From the NCBI RefSeq assembly GCF_018860245.1, contig NZ_JAHKPD010000011.1:124001-188000 (forward strand): a DNA stretch of 64,000 nucleotides. Reading direction: 5' to 3'. The stretch comes from Pseudotamlana agarivorans. GTDB lineage: Bacteria; Bacteroidota; Bacteroidia; Flavobacteriales; Flavobacteriaceae. The first letter of the stretch is position 1. The number at the start of each line of letters is the position of its first letter. The translations under genes were made by a program, and so were the position numbers. Shown piece after piece: positions 53,485 to 63,732 of this stretch. Under the pieces are notes generated by a model. It did no database searches and had not been told where the DNA came from. It saw only the letters and a program-made list of their open reading frames with translations.

Positions 53485-55211
53485 ATTCCAAATTTATAAG
53501 TCGCACCGGCTAAGATTTGAAACGGTTGTACATTGTAACTCTGCCATCTTTGGTATGCGTTATTTGTCAGGTTGTTTGCTTTTATAAAAATGGACAGCTG
53601 CTCGTTTACACGATATCCGCCATGAACATTAATATCAATATACCCATCAACATCAACGATTTCTTTGCTGCTGGTAGACTCTATACTTTTTTCATCTTTA
53701 CGCTGTCCCATAAAGTATAAATTCGCTCCTGCAAACCAATGTTCATCAATTTGATAGTCGAAAAACGCCGATCCGTTAAGGGATGGTAAATTCCATGCTT
53801 CATCCTCGGCATCGGTGTTATATATAAAATATTCGGCTTTCAATCCAAGTTTTAAATTACTACTTAAATCGACATTCAATGCACCAGTTAATCCAAAGGT
53901 AGTGACATCATCATACACCACTCCGAATGAGTTTCCATATTCATAATCATATACTGCAGAAACATCTTTTATCATGTTTGCTTTAAAAAGGGCTTTATTT
54001 TTATCTGAAATATAATGTCCGCTTACATCATAACTTATTTTGTTAGTCACCTTTCCTTTTAACCCCACAAAAGCGTTATAAGCTTGATTGGTTGGAGAGA
54101 CCATTAAAGTTGGTGACACAAATGAATTTTCATTCGCAAAATCACGATATGTATTCTGATGTAATCCCCCCTTAACACCACCATACGCGATGAGTAACCC
54201 ATCTACAAACCGATAAGATGCCAGCACCTTCGGGTAGAAGTAAAACTTACCTTCACCGGCCTCCATATCATTAAAATAAGTTACTGCAGCACCTAAATTA
54301 AAAGTAAAATCACCTTCGTTTAATTCGAAAGTTGGAGCAATCGTAGCTTGAAAGTTACTGTACTGGTAAGACTCATCGAGATCATAAAACCTGTCAAAAG
54401 CCCCACTTAGATAATCAAAATTAAATGTGGTTGAAATTTCAGAATCGCTTACGGGAATATCCATACCAGCATCAATAACAACGCGATTTTCAGTCGATCC
54501 ATTATTATCAAAAAAACGTCGTAATTTCACGTTACCAGACTTCAAATAGGTGTCTTCAAAAGTCACGTCGCCTCCTAGGTGTGCATCATAAAATGAATGA
54601 CCAACATCATCTAAATAATAAACCAATATATTATCACTTGCGATAGGTTCTGGAATTCCATACCAATTGTAGAACTGGTGTTGAAACCCGCCTTCAATAC
54701 CCCAAGACAAATCTCTTAATTGATTATTGTAGTTCAATTTAATTTTTGAATCGGAAAAACTATTTCTAACCACAGCGTCTTCAATACCTCCTTTTGAAGA
54801 ATGGTGACTAAGATAACCACCTACCGTTTCGCTTCTGTTTAGCATATGACTAACGTAAGCTTCCCCTAAAACAGTACGAAAGTTTCCACCTCCTAACGAG
54901 GCGTAATTATTATACAAACGCTTACGCTTTTTTCTTTTAACTAGAGATGCCTTTCCTTTAGACGGCGTAAAGGTGGATGCTACAGGAAACGAAAAAATGT
55001 TATATTGAATTTCCTTTTTAGTATCGGTCGTTTCGTCATCTAAAGTTGGAGATTCTTTAACCTTAAAAGCATCAGAAATGGTAGGTACATAAGGTTTAAC
55101 CACATCAATAACTCCGGTATCTAAGGTGTCGTTTTCTTTTCGCTGAGAAAAACCAATAGATATGCTTAATAAGAAAACAACTGAAACTATATTTTTTATG
55201 TGCTTGCGCAT
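53481..55211 (-). CDS. Plugless outer-membrane beta-barrel protein
   Basis: 576 residues with signal peptide (MRKHIKNIVSVVFLLSISIGFS) and a long series of alternating aromatic/hydrophobic strands. The C-terminal region (INVHGGYRVNEQLSIFIKANNLTNNAYQ, then ATYKFGI) resembles TonB-dependent receptors, but there is no plug domain and no TonB box is seen; the N-terminus instead has VIDVVKPYVPTISDAFKVKESP. Directly downstream (32 bases) of the large TPR gene in transcription order, so the two are probably an envelope complex. Function unknown. Confidence 0.75.
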   Translation of the reverse strand: MRKHIKNIVSVVFLLSISIGFSQRKENDTLDTGVIDVVKPYVPTISDAFKVKESPTLDDETTDTKKEIQYNIFSFPVASTFTPSKGKASLVKRKKRKRLYNNYASLGGGNFRTVLGEAYVSHMLNRSETVGGYLSHHSSKGGIEDAVVRNSFSDSKIKLNYNNQLRDLSWGIEGGFQHQFYNWYGIPEPIASDNILVYYLDDVGHSFYDAHLGGDVTFEDTYLKSGNVKLRRFFDNNGSTENRVVIDAGMDIPVSDSEISTTFNFDYLSGAFDRFYDLDESYQYSNFQATIAPTFELNEGDFTFNLGAAVTYFNDMEAGEGKFYFYPKVLASYRFVDGLLIAYGGVKGGLHQNTYRDFANENSFVSPTLMVSPTNQAYNAFVGLKGKVTNKISYDVSGHYISDKNKALFKANMIKDVSAVYDYEYGNSFGVVYDDVTTFGLTGALNVDLSSNLKLGLKAEYFIYNTDAEDEAWNLPSLNGSAFFDYQIDEHWFAGANLYFMGQRKDEKSIESTSSKEIVDVDGYIDINVHGGYRVNEQLSIFIKANNLTNNAYQRWQSYNVQPFQILAGATYKFGI

Positions 55212-55242
55212 TGGTATAGATTTACTTTTATGAATGATTGAT

Positions 55243-58200
55243 TTAATCTTCTGAATGAATAGAGGCGTTCGTTTTAGCTTCTTCCTCCTTAACTTTCGCT
55301 AATTCTTCGGAAGCCTGAATAACAACATCGTCAAATTCTGAAAAATTCTGAATGACACTTTCTAAAATATAAGTGGCTTGAAAAGCGTCTTTTAAAGCAT
55401 AAAAATTCTTAGCCATAAGCACCAACCCTTTTGCACTGTAATACTTATATCCAGAAAAATCTTTTGCCAATTTTTGAACAGCGACGTTAGAAGCTTCAAA
55501 CTCACCTTCCTTATTTTTAAAATAAGCGCTGTAATACAAAGCTTCAGCAGCGGTTTCACCTGTAGCGACCTTTTCGACACGTTGATAAGCTGCTTTCGCT
55601 TTGGCTTCATCACCAGTTTTTATGGCCGAACGCGCAATAATAATATGTGCATCTCCTTGAATTTTAGTATCTGCTTTTGAATTTGCCAACACTTTTTCCG
55701 CGTAAGCGACTGCTTGCTGATAATTCGCCATTTGGTAGTTTGCTTTCATCAAATTGGATTGCGCAAAAATAATATTGTGCTGAAAACTTGCTTCGCTCTC
55801 TAGTCTTAACAACAACGGCGTTGCGCCATTCCAGCTTTTCTTGTCTAAATGGTATTGCGCTAATTTCGTTAAGGCTTCTTCGGAAAACTGACTTTGAGGT
55901 GCGTCTACTACATATTTATAGTGTGACGATGCGTTATCTGGCAGGCCTTGTTTACTATATAATTGAGCCACATAAAAATGTGCATTCAAAGCATTTAACC
56001 CTCTTGGAAATTGTGCTAAATACCCATTAAATTGTTTTATTGCTTTTTCGGTGTTATTATCTAAATACTGCTTTTCTGCTGCTTCATAGGTCGCGTTGTC
56101 AAGATCAACGTCTGTAACTTCAACATAATCTAAAGTTCTAACCCATGCGGCATAATCGTCAACTTGTCCCAGATCAATATAAATTAATCGTGCCGTTGAA
56201 ACCGCTTGAACAGCTTCTGGACTTCCTGGGTACGCACTAGCTACTTTCTTAAATTTAGTAAGCGCGTTATTATTATCACTTGCATTATAATAAACCAACC
56301 CTTGGCGCAATAAAGCTTTTGGCACAAACGAGCTCATGCGGTACTCTGTACTTAAAGCATTGTATATTGCTGTTGCCTTGGCGATATCGTTTTCCTTCAC
56401 ATATGAATTACCTAACTCGTACATGGCATCATCACGTAATTTTGACTTTGGATAATCATCAATAAACCGCACCAATTCATTTATTTTCTTTGAAGCACTA
56501 CCTGCATAACCAACACTCATGGCTTTTTGAAAAGCAGGATAATCGGATGTAATTTCATCCAATTTAATAGCCTTGTCGTACGCCAATATGGCTTTATCGT
56601 AATTACTTGACACAAAATAAGCATCACCCAAACGCAAATAAGCATCGTTTAACCTCACATTATCTGTGGCATTTTTGTCTACATAACGATTGAAATAATC
56701 AGCAGACTGCTCATAATTCTTCAACTTAAAATAGGTATAAGCCATATTGTAATTTAAGTTCTTATACTCTGGAGTTTCAGAAGATTCGGTTTGTTGTTCA
56801 AATTGCTTAAAACTTATAAGCGCTTCGGCATAATTTGTTAAATTATAATCTGTTTCTGCATGCCAAAAAGTAGCACGCGCGGTATAGATTGGCTCTCTTG
56901 GCTCGGATAATGAATTTGAAAACATCTCTTTTGCTTCAGTAAATTTTGCTTCATCATAAAGTTCTAAACCACGATAAAACGTTACTTTTTGGTAGGCAAC
57001 CTTACTTTCAAAACTATTATTACTCTTAAGTAGTTTTAATGCTTCTTTGTAGTTTTTGGATGTAATATAAGAATCTATTAAAAGTGATTGAATTTCCTCG
57101 TTATGTGTCGATTTTGGATATTTTTTCAAGTAACCTGTTAAAACCTGAGGTGCCGATTCGTAAGGATTTCCTATTTCGTAACTAACCTTAGCATAATTCA
57201 ACCATGAATCTTCTTGAATTTTAGAATCAAAATCCATGTAAGACGCCGTTCTAAACGCGTTTAAAGCTTCTTGTTTCTTATCTAAATTAATGTAACTTTC
57301 ACCTAGGTGATAGTAAGCATTTTGAGTAATTGAATTATTTCCTTCTACAATTCTGTTAAACTCTGAAACTGCATTTTCATAATCCTTTTCTTTATAATAG
57401 GCATAACCAAGTTGATAATAATCGGTATTATTCCATTTGCCTTTTTTACCTTTATATTCCTTTAAATAAGGAATAGCCTCACTGTATTTGCCTTGATTAA
57501 AATAACTTTCCCCTATAATTTTTGAAAGTTCTGAGACTTCTTCAGGTGTACTTGAATCCATGCGCCCTTTAGCAAGCGTAATGGCTTTATCGAAATTACC
57601 AAGCTTAAAGTTTAAATCGGCTTGATAATAAGACATCTTTTCTTTGTAGCGTTCCTGATTACTAACCTGATCGAAATACGCAGTGGCTTCATCGTAATCA
57701 TCGCCTTGATAGGCCATATAACCAATATAGTATTTAGCTTGAGCTCCATATTCTTTAGAACTTTCTACTTTGTTAAAATAATTTTTGGCTTCACCATATT
57801 GCTTGGTTAAGAATGCTGTATATCCGTGGTTGAAATAAAATTGTTCCTGTTCGGCGTAGCTTAAATTATTTTCATCCACCTTATCATACCATTTACGTGC
57901 ATAGGCATATTTAGCATTATCGTAATAATAATTGGCCACATCGACATAAGCGCTATTACGTTTGGTACTGGTAGGATAATCTTCTACGAAATCTTCAACC
58001 ATTTGTTCGGCATTCTGTTGATTCAATCGAATCGCACAATTTGCCATATAATATGAACAATCGGATGCTATACTTAATTCATCGGTAGATTTCTTAACAC
58101 CCTGAAATAAAGCTTGAGCGGCGCCAAAAACGCCATTATCATACAAAGACACTGCTTTTTGGTAATCCGCTAAAGGATTCGTGTAGGTAGCAGACTCCTG

Positions 58201-58263
58201 CGCTATTATTTGTAAACTAAAAGGTATCGCCACTATAAGTGACACTATATTTTTTTTAGTCAT
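55243..58263 (-). CDS. Large periplasmic TPR protein
   Basis: 1006 residues from the ATG at 58263; the TTG at 58266 is an alternative. Signal peptide ending near IIAQ (residue 22), then about 20 or more tetratricopeptide-like repeats over the whole length (YYNQGKYSEAIPYLKEY and similar; YAYYKEKDYENAVSEFN). No other domain. Placed upstream of the barrel gene; TPR scaffolds of this sort assist outer-membrane protein assembly in other systems, but no function is established here. Confidence 0.8.
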   Translation of the reverse strand: MTKKNIVSLIVAIPFSLQIIAQESATYTNPLADYQKAVSLYDNGVFGAAQALFQGVKKSTDELSIASDCSYYMANCAIRLNQQNAEQMVEDFVEDYPTSTKRNSAYVDVANYYYDNAKYAYARKWYDKVDENNLSYAEQEQFYFNHGYTAFLTKQYGEAKNYFNKVESSKEYGAQAKYYIGYMAYQGDDYDEATAYFDQVSNQERYKEKMSYYQADLNFKLGNFDKAITLAKGRMDSSTPEEVSELSKIIGESYFNQGKYSEAIPYLKEYKGKKGKWNNTDYYQLGYAYYKEKDYENAVSEFNRIVEGNNSITQNAYYHLGESYINLDKKQEALNAFRTASYMDFDSKIQEDSWLNYAKVSYEIGNPYESAPQVLTGYLKKYPKSTHNEEIQSLLIDSYITSKNYKEALKLLKSNNSFESKVAYQKVTFYRGLELYDEAKFTEAKEMFSNSLSEPREPIYTARATFWHAETDYNLTNYAEALISFKQFEQQTESSETPEYKNLNYNMAYTYFKLKNYEQSADYFNRYVDKNATDNVRLNDAYLRLGDAYFVSSNYDKAILAYDKAIKLDEITSDYPAFQKAMSVGYAGSASKKINELVRFIDDYPKSKLRDDAMYELGNSYVKENDIAKATAIYNALSTEYRMSSFVPKALLRQGLVYYNASDNNNALTKFKKVASAYPGSPEAVQAVSTARLIYIDLGQVDDYAAWVRTLDYVEVTDVDLDNATYEAAEKQYLDNNTEKAIKQFNGYLAQFPRGLNALNAHFYVAQLYSKQGLPDNASSHYKYVVDAPQSQFSEEALTKLAQYHLDKKSWNGATPLLLRLESEASFQHNIIFAQSNLMKANYQMANYQQAVAYAEKVLANSKADTKIQGDAHIIIARSAIKTGDEAKAKAAYQRVEKVATGETAAEALYYSAYFKNKEGEFEASNVAVQKLAKDFSGYKYYSAKGLVLMAKNFYALKDAFQATYILESVIQNFSEFDDVVIQASEELAKVKEEEAKTNASIHSED

Positions 58264-58450
58264 CAACAGTTTGGTTTTAATTTAAACTCAAAGATATTTA
58301 ATACAAAAAACATAACGTAACATTATGAGTATAATTATAAACCAAGTTATTAAATGCTTTTTCAAGCAGAAATAAACTTACGTTTTAAACGTTTTAAGAT
58401 TTCACTTATAAGTAATACATTTACAACACGAAAATTTATCACACTATTTC

Positions 58451-59134
58451 ATGTCCAATCCTATTTTAGAATTAAAAGACGCTTCCATTTATCAAGGGGA
58501 AAACCTGATACTTTCTGATGTTAATATCGAGATTAATAAAGGCGATTTTGTTTACCTCATTGGAAAAACTGGCACAGGAAAAAGTAGTTTTATGAAAACG
58601 CTTTATGGCGATTTACCGCTTACTAAAGGTGAAGGCCATATTGTTGAATTCGACTTAAAAACACTTAGAGAAAAAGAAATCCCCTTTTTAAGAAGAAAGC
58701 TAGGTGTGGTTTTTCAGGATTTTAAACTGTTAACAGACAGAACGATTAACGACAATCTCCTTTTTGTTTTAAAAGCCACAGGTTGGAAAGACAAAAAAGC
58801 TATGGCTGCCCGAGTTGAAGAAGTTTTAACGAAAGTTGATATGAAAACCAAAGGCTTTAAATTTCCACATGCACTATCTGGTGGTGAGCAACAACGTGTT
58901 GCAATTGCACGAGCTTTACTTAATAATCCCGAACTTATTTTAGCCGATGAGCCTACGGGTAATTTAGATCCGCAAACCAGCATTGAGGTTATGGAAGTAC
59001 TTCAGGACATAAACAAAAACGGTAACACGATTTTAATGGCAACTCACGATTATGCTTTACTGCTTAAATATCCTAGTAAAACATTAAAATGTGAAGACAG
59101 TGCTATTTTCGAGGTGGTGCAGAGAAAAGGGTAA
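58451..59134 (+). CDS. ftsE: Cell-division ATP-binding protein FtsE
   Basis: 227 residues: Walker [10 protein letters not shown] (38-46), Q loop at VVFQDFKLL, signature [15 protein letters not shown] near 140-154, Walker [13 protein letters not shown], His switch ATHD. FtsE with FtsX activates peptidoglycan hydrolysis at the septum; ftsX is not next to it. Three bases separate it from a glycosyltransferase, so they may share a transcript. ATG start. Confidence 0.9.
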   Translation: MSNPILELKDASIYQGENLILSDVNIEINKGDFVYLIGKTGTGKSSFMKTLYGDLPLTKGEGHIVEFDLKTLREKEIPFLRRKLGVVFQDFKLLTDRTINDNLLFVLKATGWKDKKAMAARVEEVLTKVDMKTKGFKFPHALSGGEQQRVAIARALLNNPELILADEPTGNLDPQTSIEVMEVLQDINKNGNTILMATHDYALLLKYPSKTLKCEDSAIFEVVQRKG

Positions 59135-59137
59135 TCT

Positions 59138-60031
59138 ATGATTTCTATATTAATTCCCATTTATAATTATAACGCGTTTCCATTAGTATCAGAACTGGTA
59201 AAACAAGCTTCCTTCTTAAAAACGGACTATGAGATTATTTGTGTTGACGACGCATCTAAATCACCATTAAATCAGGATAACGAAAAAATAAACACTTTAA
59301 AAAACGCTACTTTTTTTTCTAATAAAGAAAATTTAGGATACAGTAGTAATAGAAATTTTTTAGTATCTATATCACATTTTAAATACTTACTATTTATAGA
59401 TGGTGATTCTATAATTACAACTAACTTATACCTCAAAACCTATCTGGATGACCTTTCTAAAGGGTTTGATATTGTTTATGGCGGACGAATTCATCCAAAA
59501 TCGGTTGCTAATAGCAATAAACGATTACGCTGGAAATACGGGAAATTTAGAGAAGACAAACCTTCGAGTAAACGTCTTAAAGAACCGTATAAGTCTTTAA
59601 TGTTTAACAATACACTAGTTAACAAACAAGTTTTTGATAGCATTCAATTCGATATAGTTACAAATAAATATGGTCATGACGACACTTTATTCGCTTATCG
59701 AGCGCGATTAGCCCAATTAAAAGTTGGACATATTGATAATAGTATAATGCATGCCGATATTGATGAAAATAAAGCCTTTTTAGAAAAAACACATACCTCT
59801 TTAAAAAATTTAAAATATTTAAGTAACCAAAACTTAATAAGTGTCGATTTTGTAAAAATGCTAAGTATTCACAACAAACTTAAGCACTTTAAATTAAATT
59901 ATTTAGTAATGCTTTTCTATCTAGTTTTTAAAGATCAAATGAGATTAAATTTGACATCTAACACCCCTTCACTTAAAATATATAATTTATACAGGCTAAG
60001 CTTCTTTTGCTATATTAACCGTCAAAAATAG
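59138..60031 (+). CDS. Family 2 glycosyltransferase
   Basis: 297 residues. GT-A start ISILIPIYNYN, VDDAS at 36-40, and DGD (88-90) in LLFIDGDS as the nucleotide-sugar/metal site. It lacks membrane segments. Product sugar unknown. It follows ftsE by three bases and faces a GT4 gene with only two bases between the stop codons. Confidence 0.85.
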   Translation: MISILIPIYNYNAFPLVSELVKQASFLKTDYEIICVDDASKSPLNQDNEKINTLKNATFFSNKENLGYSSNRNFLVSISHFKYLLFIDGDSIITTNLYLKTYLDDLSKGFDIVYGGRIHPKSVANSNKRLRWKYGKFREDKPSSKRLKEPYKSLMFNNTLVNKQVFDSIQFDIVTNKYGHDDTLFAYRARLAQLKVGHIDNSIMHADIDENKAFLEKTHTSLKNLKYLSNQNLISVDFVKMLSIHNKLKHFKLNYLVMLFYLVFKDQMRLNLTSNTPSLKIYNLYRLSFFCYINRQK

Positions 60032-60033
60032 AG

Positions 60034-61107
60034 TTAGAAATAGGAATTAAAAAGTTTATTCCATAAACTCATAATGTTATTTAAATCGAATTTTTGTAAG
60101 CTCTTTTTTGCATGCCCCCCTATTTCCCGGCCTAATTTAGGACTTTCAATAAGCGCTATAATTTTTTCAACATAACCCTTGGCATCATCTTTTTTAACAA
60201 GAAACCCTGTTTTTGCATCTTCAATAAGGGTTTCGGTTCCAGAAGTACTTCCGTAGCCAATTACCGGAATACCGAAAGCCATCGCCTCAATAATTACGAG
60301 TCCAAAAGATTCAGATTCTGAAGTGATCAAAAACATGTTAGCTTGCGAATAAATTTCTTCTATTTCATTGATTGGATCGTAAAGCTGAATATTTTCTTGA
60401 AGATTAAACCTATTAATAATAGATTGCAAATCAATAATATCGCTATGCTCTCCATAAATTTTCAAAACCCAATCTGGATACTTTTCAACAACCTTAGTCC
60501 AAATAGCGATTAACTTATCGTACCTTTTCTCATGTGAATGCCTACCAACGGCAATGGCTATTTTTGAGTTATCTACTCGTTTTTGTTGATTTACTTCTAC
60601 ACATAGTGGGTTTGGAATTATTTTAATATTTCTTCCTTTCCAGACTTTACTTTCATGCTCATTTAGAACGACAAATTCTTTGTACTTATTAATACTTTTT
60701 TCAAGTAAAAAAACAGCTATTTTGAACTTAATTTTATCAGAATAAGAAACCGCACGAATATCTTTACTGCAGTGCCTTTCATAAATCAAAGGTGTTTTTA
60801 AATCCATCAAGTACGGCAGTAACGCCCCCTTTAAACCATTATCACAGTTTACAATAATATCTGGGGAAATCTTATCAATAATTTGATTTAGTTCTATTTT
60901 ATACTGAAAGAACTTCTTCGACCTTAAGAAATAAAATTTTATTTTAGGATTAAAAGAATAAAATGGCGTATCGCCAATCGTGTTAGAATTAAGAATTGTT
61001 ATTTTGTAATTAAAAGTTTCTACCAAATAATTTAACTTCACCGAAAGTATTCTTGACACCCCGCCTGACCCCATTATATTAGTAGTAATATACAATATAT
61101 GCTTCAC
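60034..61107 (-). CDS. Family 4 glycosyltransferase
   Basis: 357 residues. GT-B fold: MGSGGVSRIL near the start, VGRHSHEKRYD near 190, and the C-terminal ESFGLVIIEAMAFGIPVIG motif with the E-x7-E nucleotide-sugar signature. The start is GTG, one base past the upstream GT4's stop, so the two are translationally coupled. Sugar specificity unknown. Confidence 0.87.
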   Translation of the reverse strand: MKHILYITTNIMGSGGVSRILSVKLNYLVETFNYKITILNSNTIGDTPFYSFNPKIKFYFLRSKKFFQYKIELNQIIDKISPDIIVNCDNGLKGALLPYLMDLKTPLIYERHCSKDIRAVSYSDKIKFKIAVFLLEKSINKYKEFVVLNEHESKVWKGRNIKIIPNPLCVEVNQQKRVDNSKIAIAVGRHSHEKRYDKLIAIWTKVVEKYPDWVLKIYGEHSDIIDLQSIINRFNLQENIQLYDPINEIEEIYSQANMFLITSESESFGLVIIEAMAFGIPVIGYGSTSGTETLIEDAKTGFLVKKDDAKGYVEKIIALIESPKLGREIGGHAKKSLQKFDLNNIMSLWNKLFNSYF

Positions 61108-61108
61108 C

Positions 61109-62200
61109 TTAGTTATAGTTCATTAAGTCCATCCATTGTTTTCCGATTATTGGTAATGAAAAACGCTCGACACTTTCAACTGAATTTTCTTTACATAAAT
61201 TGTAAAGTTCGGTATTGTTTAGTATCAAATTCATGCCTTCGGTAAAAGCCTCAATATTTTGATTTTCAATTAACAATCCATTTTTTTTATCTTGAATAAT
61301 TTCATTAGGGCCCGTAGGGCAATCGAATGCAATCACTGGCGTGCCACAGGCTAAGGACTCTATCAAAACCATAGGCATACCTTCATATAAACTAGTTAGC
61401 AAGAAACATTTCGCTCTACTGAAATACTTATAAGGATTATCTATAAACCCTAAAAAATGTACCAGATCACCCACACCCAATGCTTCGGCCTCACGAACTA
61501 ATTCATTCCTTTTAAGCCCGTCACCTAAAATAACCAACGCGATACCTTTACTAGGCAAGATAGACTGAGAATAGGCTTTAATTAATTTATCAAATTGCTT
61601 TTCATTGGTATTTAGCTGCCCTGCCGAGATTACAAATTCAAAACCCATAGTTATCGGCTCATTTTTAAGCGCCTTGATGCGATTCATATCTGCGGGGTTA
61701 TAAATTCGAGCTAAATTATCCAATTTATAATTCGTTTTAATAAGCTCCTGCATTTTACTAGTTATTGCAACAACTTTATAACTATTTTTATAAATTAATT
61801 GAGTTAAGATCTTTTGTTTAGGCATATAGTTTTGCAGTGCAGCACTATGTACGGTATAAATGGTTTTTGCATTATAAATACATCGAGATAAAATAAATTC
61901 TTGCAGAAATTTAATTCTAAATCTAAAATCTATAATAAAATCGAACTGATGTTCGTCAATTTCTTTTTTCAACGCCCTCAAACGATTCACTTTATTAAAT
62001 AAACCATTAGTTTTATTTTTCAACTTACCCAAATTAATAAGCTTACCTGAATAACTAAAGGCCACGTCGTCCAGAACAATAAAGATATAAACTTCTAAAC
62101 CTTGATTTTCAAAAAAATGAGACAACACAGACATGACACGTTCTGAACCGCCTTTATTTAATCTATACCCTATTAAGGCTATTTTCCCTCTACTTTTCAT
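61109..62200 (-). CDS. Family 4 glycosyltransferase
   Basis: 363 residues from the ATG at 62200. An in-frame TTG at 62218 lies within a TATTTTTG -7 box (62216-62223, minus), so it cannot be used. GT-B motifs: LNKGGSERVMS near residue 12, SAGQLNTNEKQFD near 200, and YEGMPMVLIESLACGTPVIAF near 285. First of a two-gene GT4 operon. Confidence 0.85.
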   Translation of the reverse strand: MKSRGKIALIGYRLNKGGSERVMSVLSHFFENQGLEVYIFIVLDDVAFSYSGKLINLGKLKNKTNGLFNKVNRLRALKKEIDEHQFDFIIDFRFRIKFLQEFILSRCIYNAKTIYTVHSAALQNYMPKQKILTQLIYKNSYKVVAITSKMQELIKTNYKLDNLARIYNPADMNRIKALKNEPITMGFEFVISAGQLNTNEKQFDKLIKAYSQSILPSKGIALVILGDGLKRNELVREAEALGVGDLVHFLGFIDNPYKYFSRAKCFLLTSLYEGMPMVLIESLACGTPVIAFDCPTGPNEIIQDKKNGLLIENQNIEAFTEGMNLILNNTELYNLCKENSVESVERFSLPIIGKQWMDLMNYN

Positions 62201-62307
62201 ACCCGCTGTAATATTCAAAAATAAGTGTTTATTTTTTTTATTGTAGCCCTATTTATATTAATTTTCTACATTGAAAAATCCTATTGCTTAGGAAACTTAA
62301 ATAACTT

Positions 62308-63237
62308 ATGATCGTTTTATCAGTTCACCTTATAACATTTAACAATGAAAACCATATTGAAGAAACCTTAAAATCTGTCCTCAATCAAAAGATGAATTTT
62401 AATTATGAAATTGTAGTTGGCGACGATTGCTCTTCAGACAAAACGCTAGAAATCATTAAGGCTTATGAGGTAGATCATCCTACAATTTTCAATGTAAAAA
62501 AAAATGAAAAGCAACTAGGCATACTTGGAAACTTTAAGGCCACACTAGATCGATGTCAAGGAAAGTATGTTTTTGATATTGCTGGTGATGATTTACTAAA
62601 GCATGATTATGCCCTTCAAAAGATGGTTGATACTTTAGAAAGGGATGATACTTTAGGTTTTATAGATAGTGGCGTCGATTTTCTATATGAAAGCACGAAT
62701 ACGACAACAAAATTTTTCAACAAAACCGTCATCCAAGCATCAAAAGAGTTTTATAAACAGGAATTATTACTAGGAAAAATAACACCTACAGGCATCTGTT
62801 TTTCTAGAAAAAAACTATATCAACATGTAGATTTTAACAAGTACTTGGGTATGAAACTAACTATTGACGACTATCCCATTCTAGTGGATTTAGCAATGAA
62901 CACTAACTTTAAAACAATAAATGAATCTTTAAATTTATATCGTGTGCACGACACTTCTTACTCGCATAAAAAAAGTTTTGACAGTCAGTTATTTATGAAA
63001 AACCAAATGAAAAACTTGGTTGATTATTTCAACATGAAATACACCTACGATGCGAACATCATCGAATCATTTTACATGAATCACTATAAGGAACTGTTAT
63101 TTTTAGCAGGATATTATGAGAAGAAAGCTATAGGAAGGGCCGTTTTCAAAAAGATTAAATCAAAAAGCATTAAAGATTATATCCATTATTTTGCCAGTCA
63201 AAATACTATTTTTAGAAAGCTAGTTTCTATTTTATAG
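62308..63237 (+). CDS. Family 2 glycosyltransferase
   Basis: 309 residues. GT-A: LSVHLITFNNENHIEETLKS, VGDDCSSDKT at 37-46, and AGDD (92-95) as the metal site. The C-terminal third is a basic helical region. It is divergent from the GT4 pair across an 88-base gap and ends six bases inside the convergent ketoisomerase gene. Confidence 0.85.
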   Translation: MIVLSVHLITFNNENHIEETLKSVLNQKMNFNYEIVVGDDCSSDKTLEIIKAYEVDHPTIFNVKKNEKQLGILGNFKATLDRCQGKYVFDIAGDDLLKHDYALQKMVDTLERDDTLGFIDSGVDFLYESTNTTTKFFNKTVIQASKEFYKQELLLGKITPTGICFSRKKLYQHVDFNKYLGMKLTIDDYPILVDLAMNTNFKTINESLNLYRVHDTSYSHKKSFDSQLFMKNQMKNLVDYFNMKYTYDANIIESFYMNHYKELLFLAGYYEKKAIGRAVFKKIKSKSIKDYIHYFASQNTIFRKLVSIL

Positions 63238-63642
63238 CATATGGGTTTTAAAGTTATCAAAACTCCTTATGTAATCTTTTTCATTATATACATCTGAAGC
63301 CAACACCAAACAAACTGCCCCAGAAGAAAAATCTTCTAACTCTCTCCAAATCATATTAGAAATAAGTAAACCTTGATTGGGTTTATTTAAAAAAACCTTT
63401 TTTTTACCACCATCTTGATCCACCAAAACCACATTAAAACTTCCGCTTAGCGCTATTAAGAACGCCTGTTGCTCTTTATGCGCATGACCGCCACGATAGG
63501 CACCACCAGGAACATCATATAAATAATATACACGCTTAAAATTATATGGCAATAAATCCTTTTCTACAAAAGAAAGATTTCCTCTTTTATCTTCAATTTT
63601 TGGTATTTCAATTACACAACAATCATTTACGGTTGTATTCAT
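63232..63642 (-). CDS. FdtA/QdtA-like sugar 3,4-ketoisomerase (cupin)
   Basis: 136 residues from the ATG at 63642; a GTG at 63675 would add 11 residues. RmlC-type cupin with RGGHAHKEQQAF (His53, His55), GSFNVVLVDQDG and the C-terminal SDVYNEKDYIR. FdtA-type enzymes convert dTDP-4-keto-6-deoxyglucose to its 3-keto isomer for amino sugars in O-antigens or S-layers. No aminotransferase partner is seen in the window. Confidence 0.85.
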   Translation of the reverse strand: MNTTVNDCCVIEIPKIEDKRGNLSFVEKDLLPYNFKRVYYLYDVPGGAYRGGHAHKEQQAFLIALSGSFNVVLVDQDGGKKKVFLNKPNQGLLISNMIWRELEDFSSGAVCLVLASDVYNEKDYIRSFDNFKTHML

Positions 63643-63732
63643 ACACCATTTGCTTTTAAAATTCAATTTCAACACTTAATAACTGATACAAATTATATTA
63701 AAAAACTGCTTTAATTTCACCCATATCCTTTT

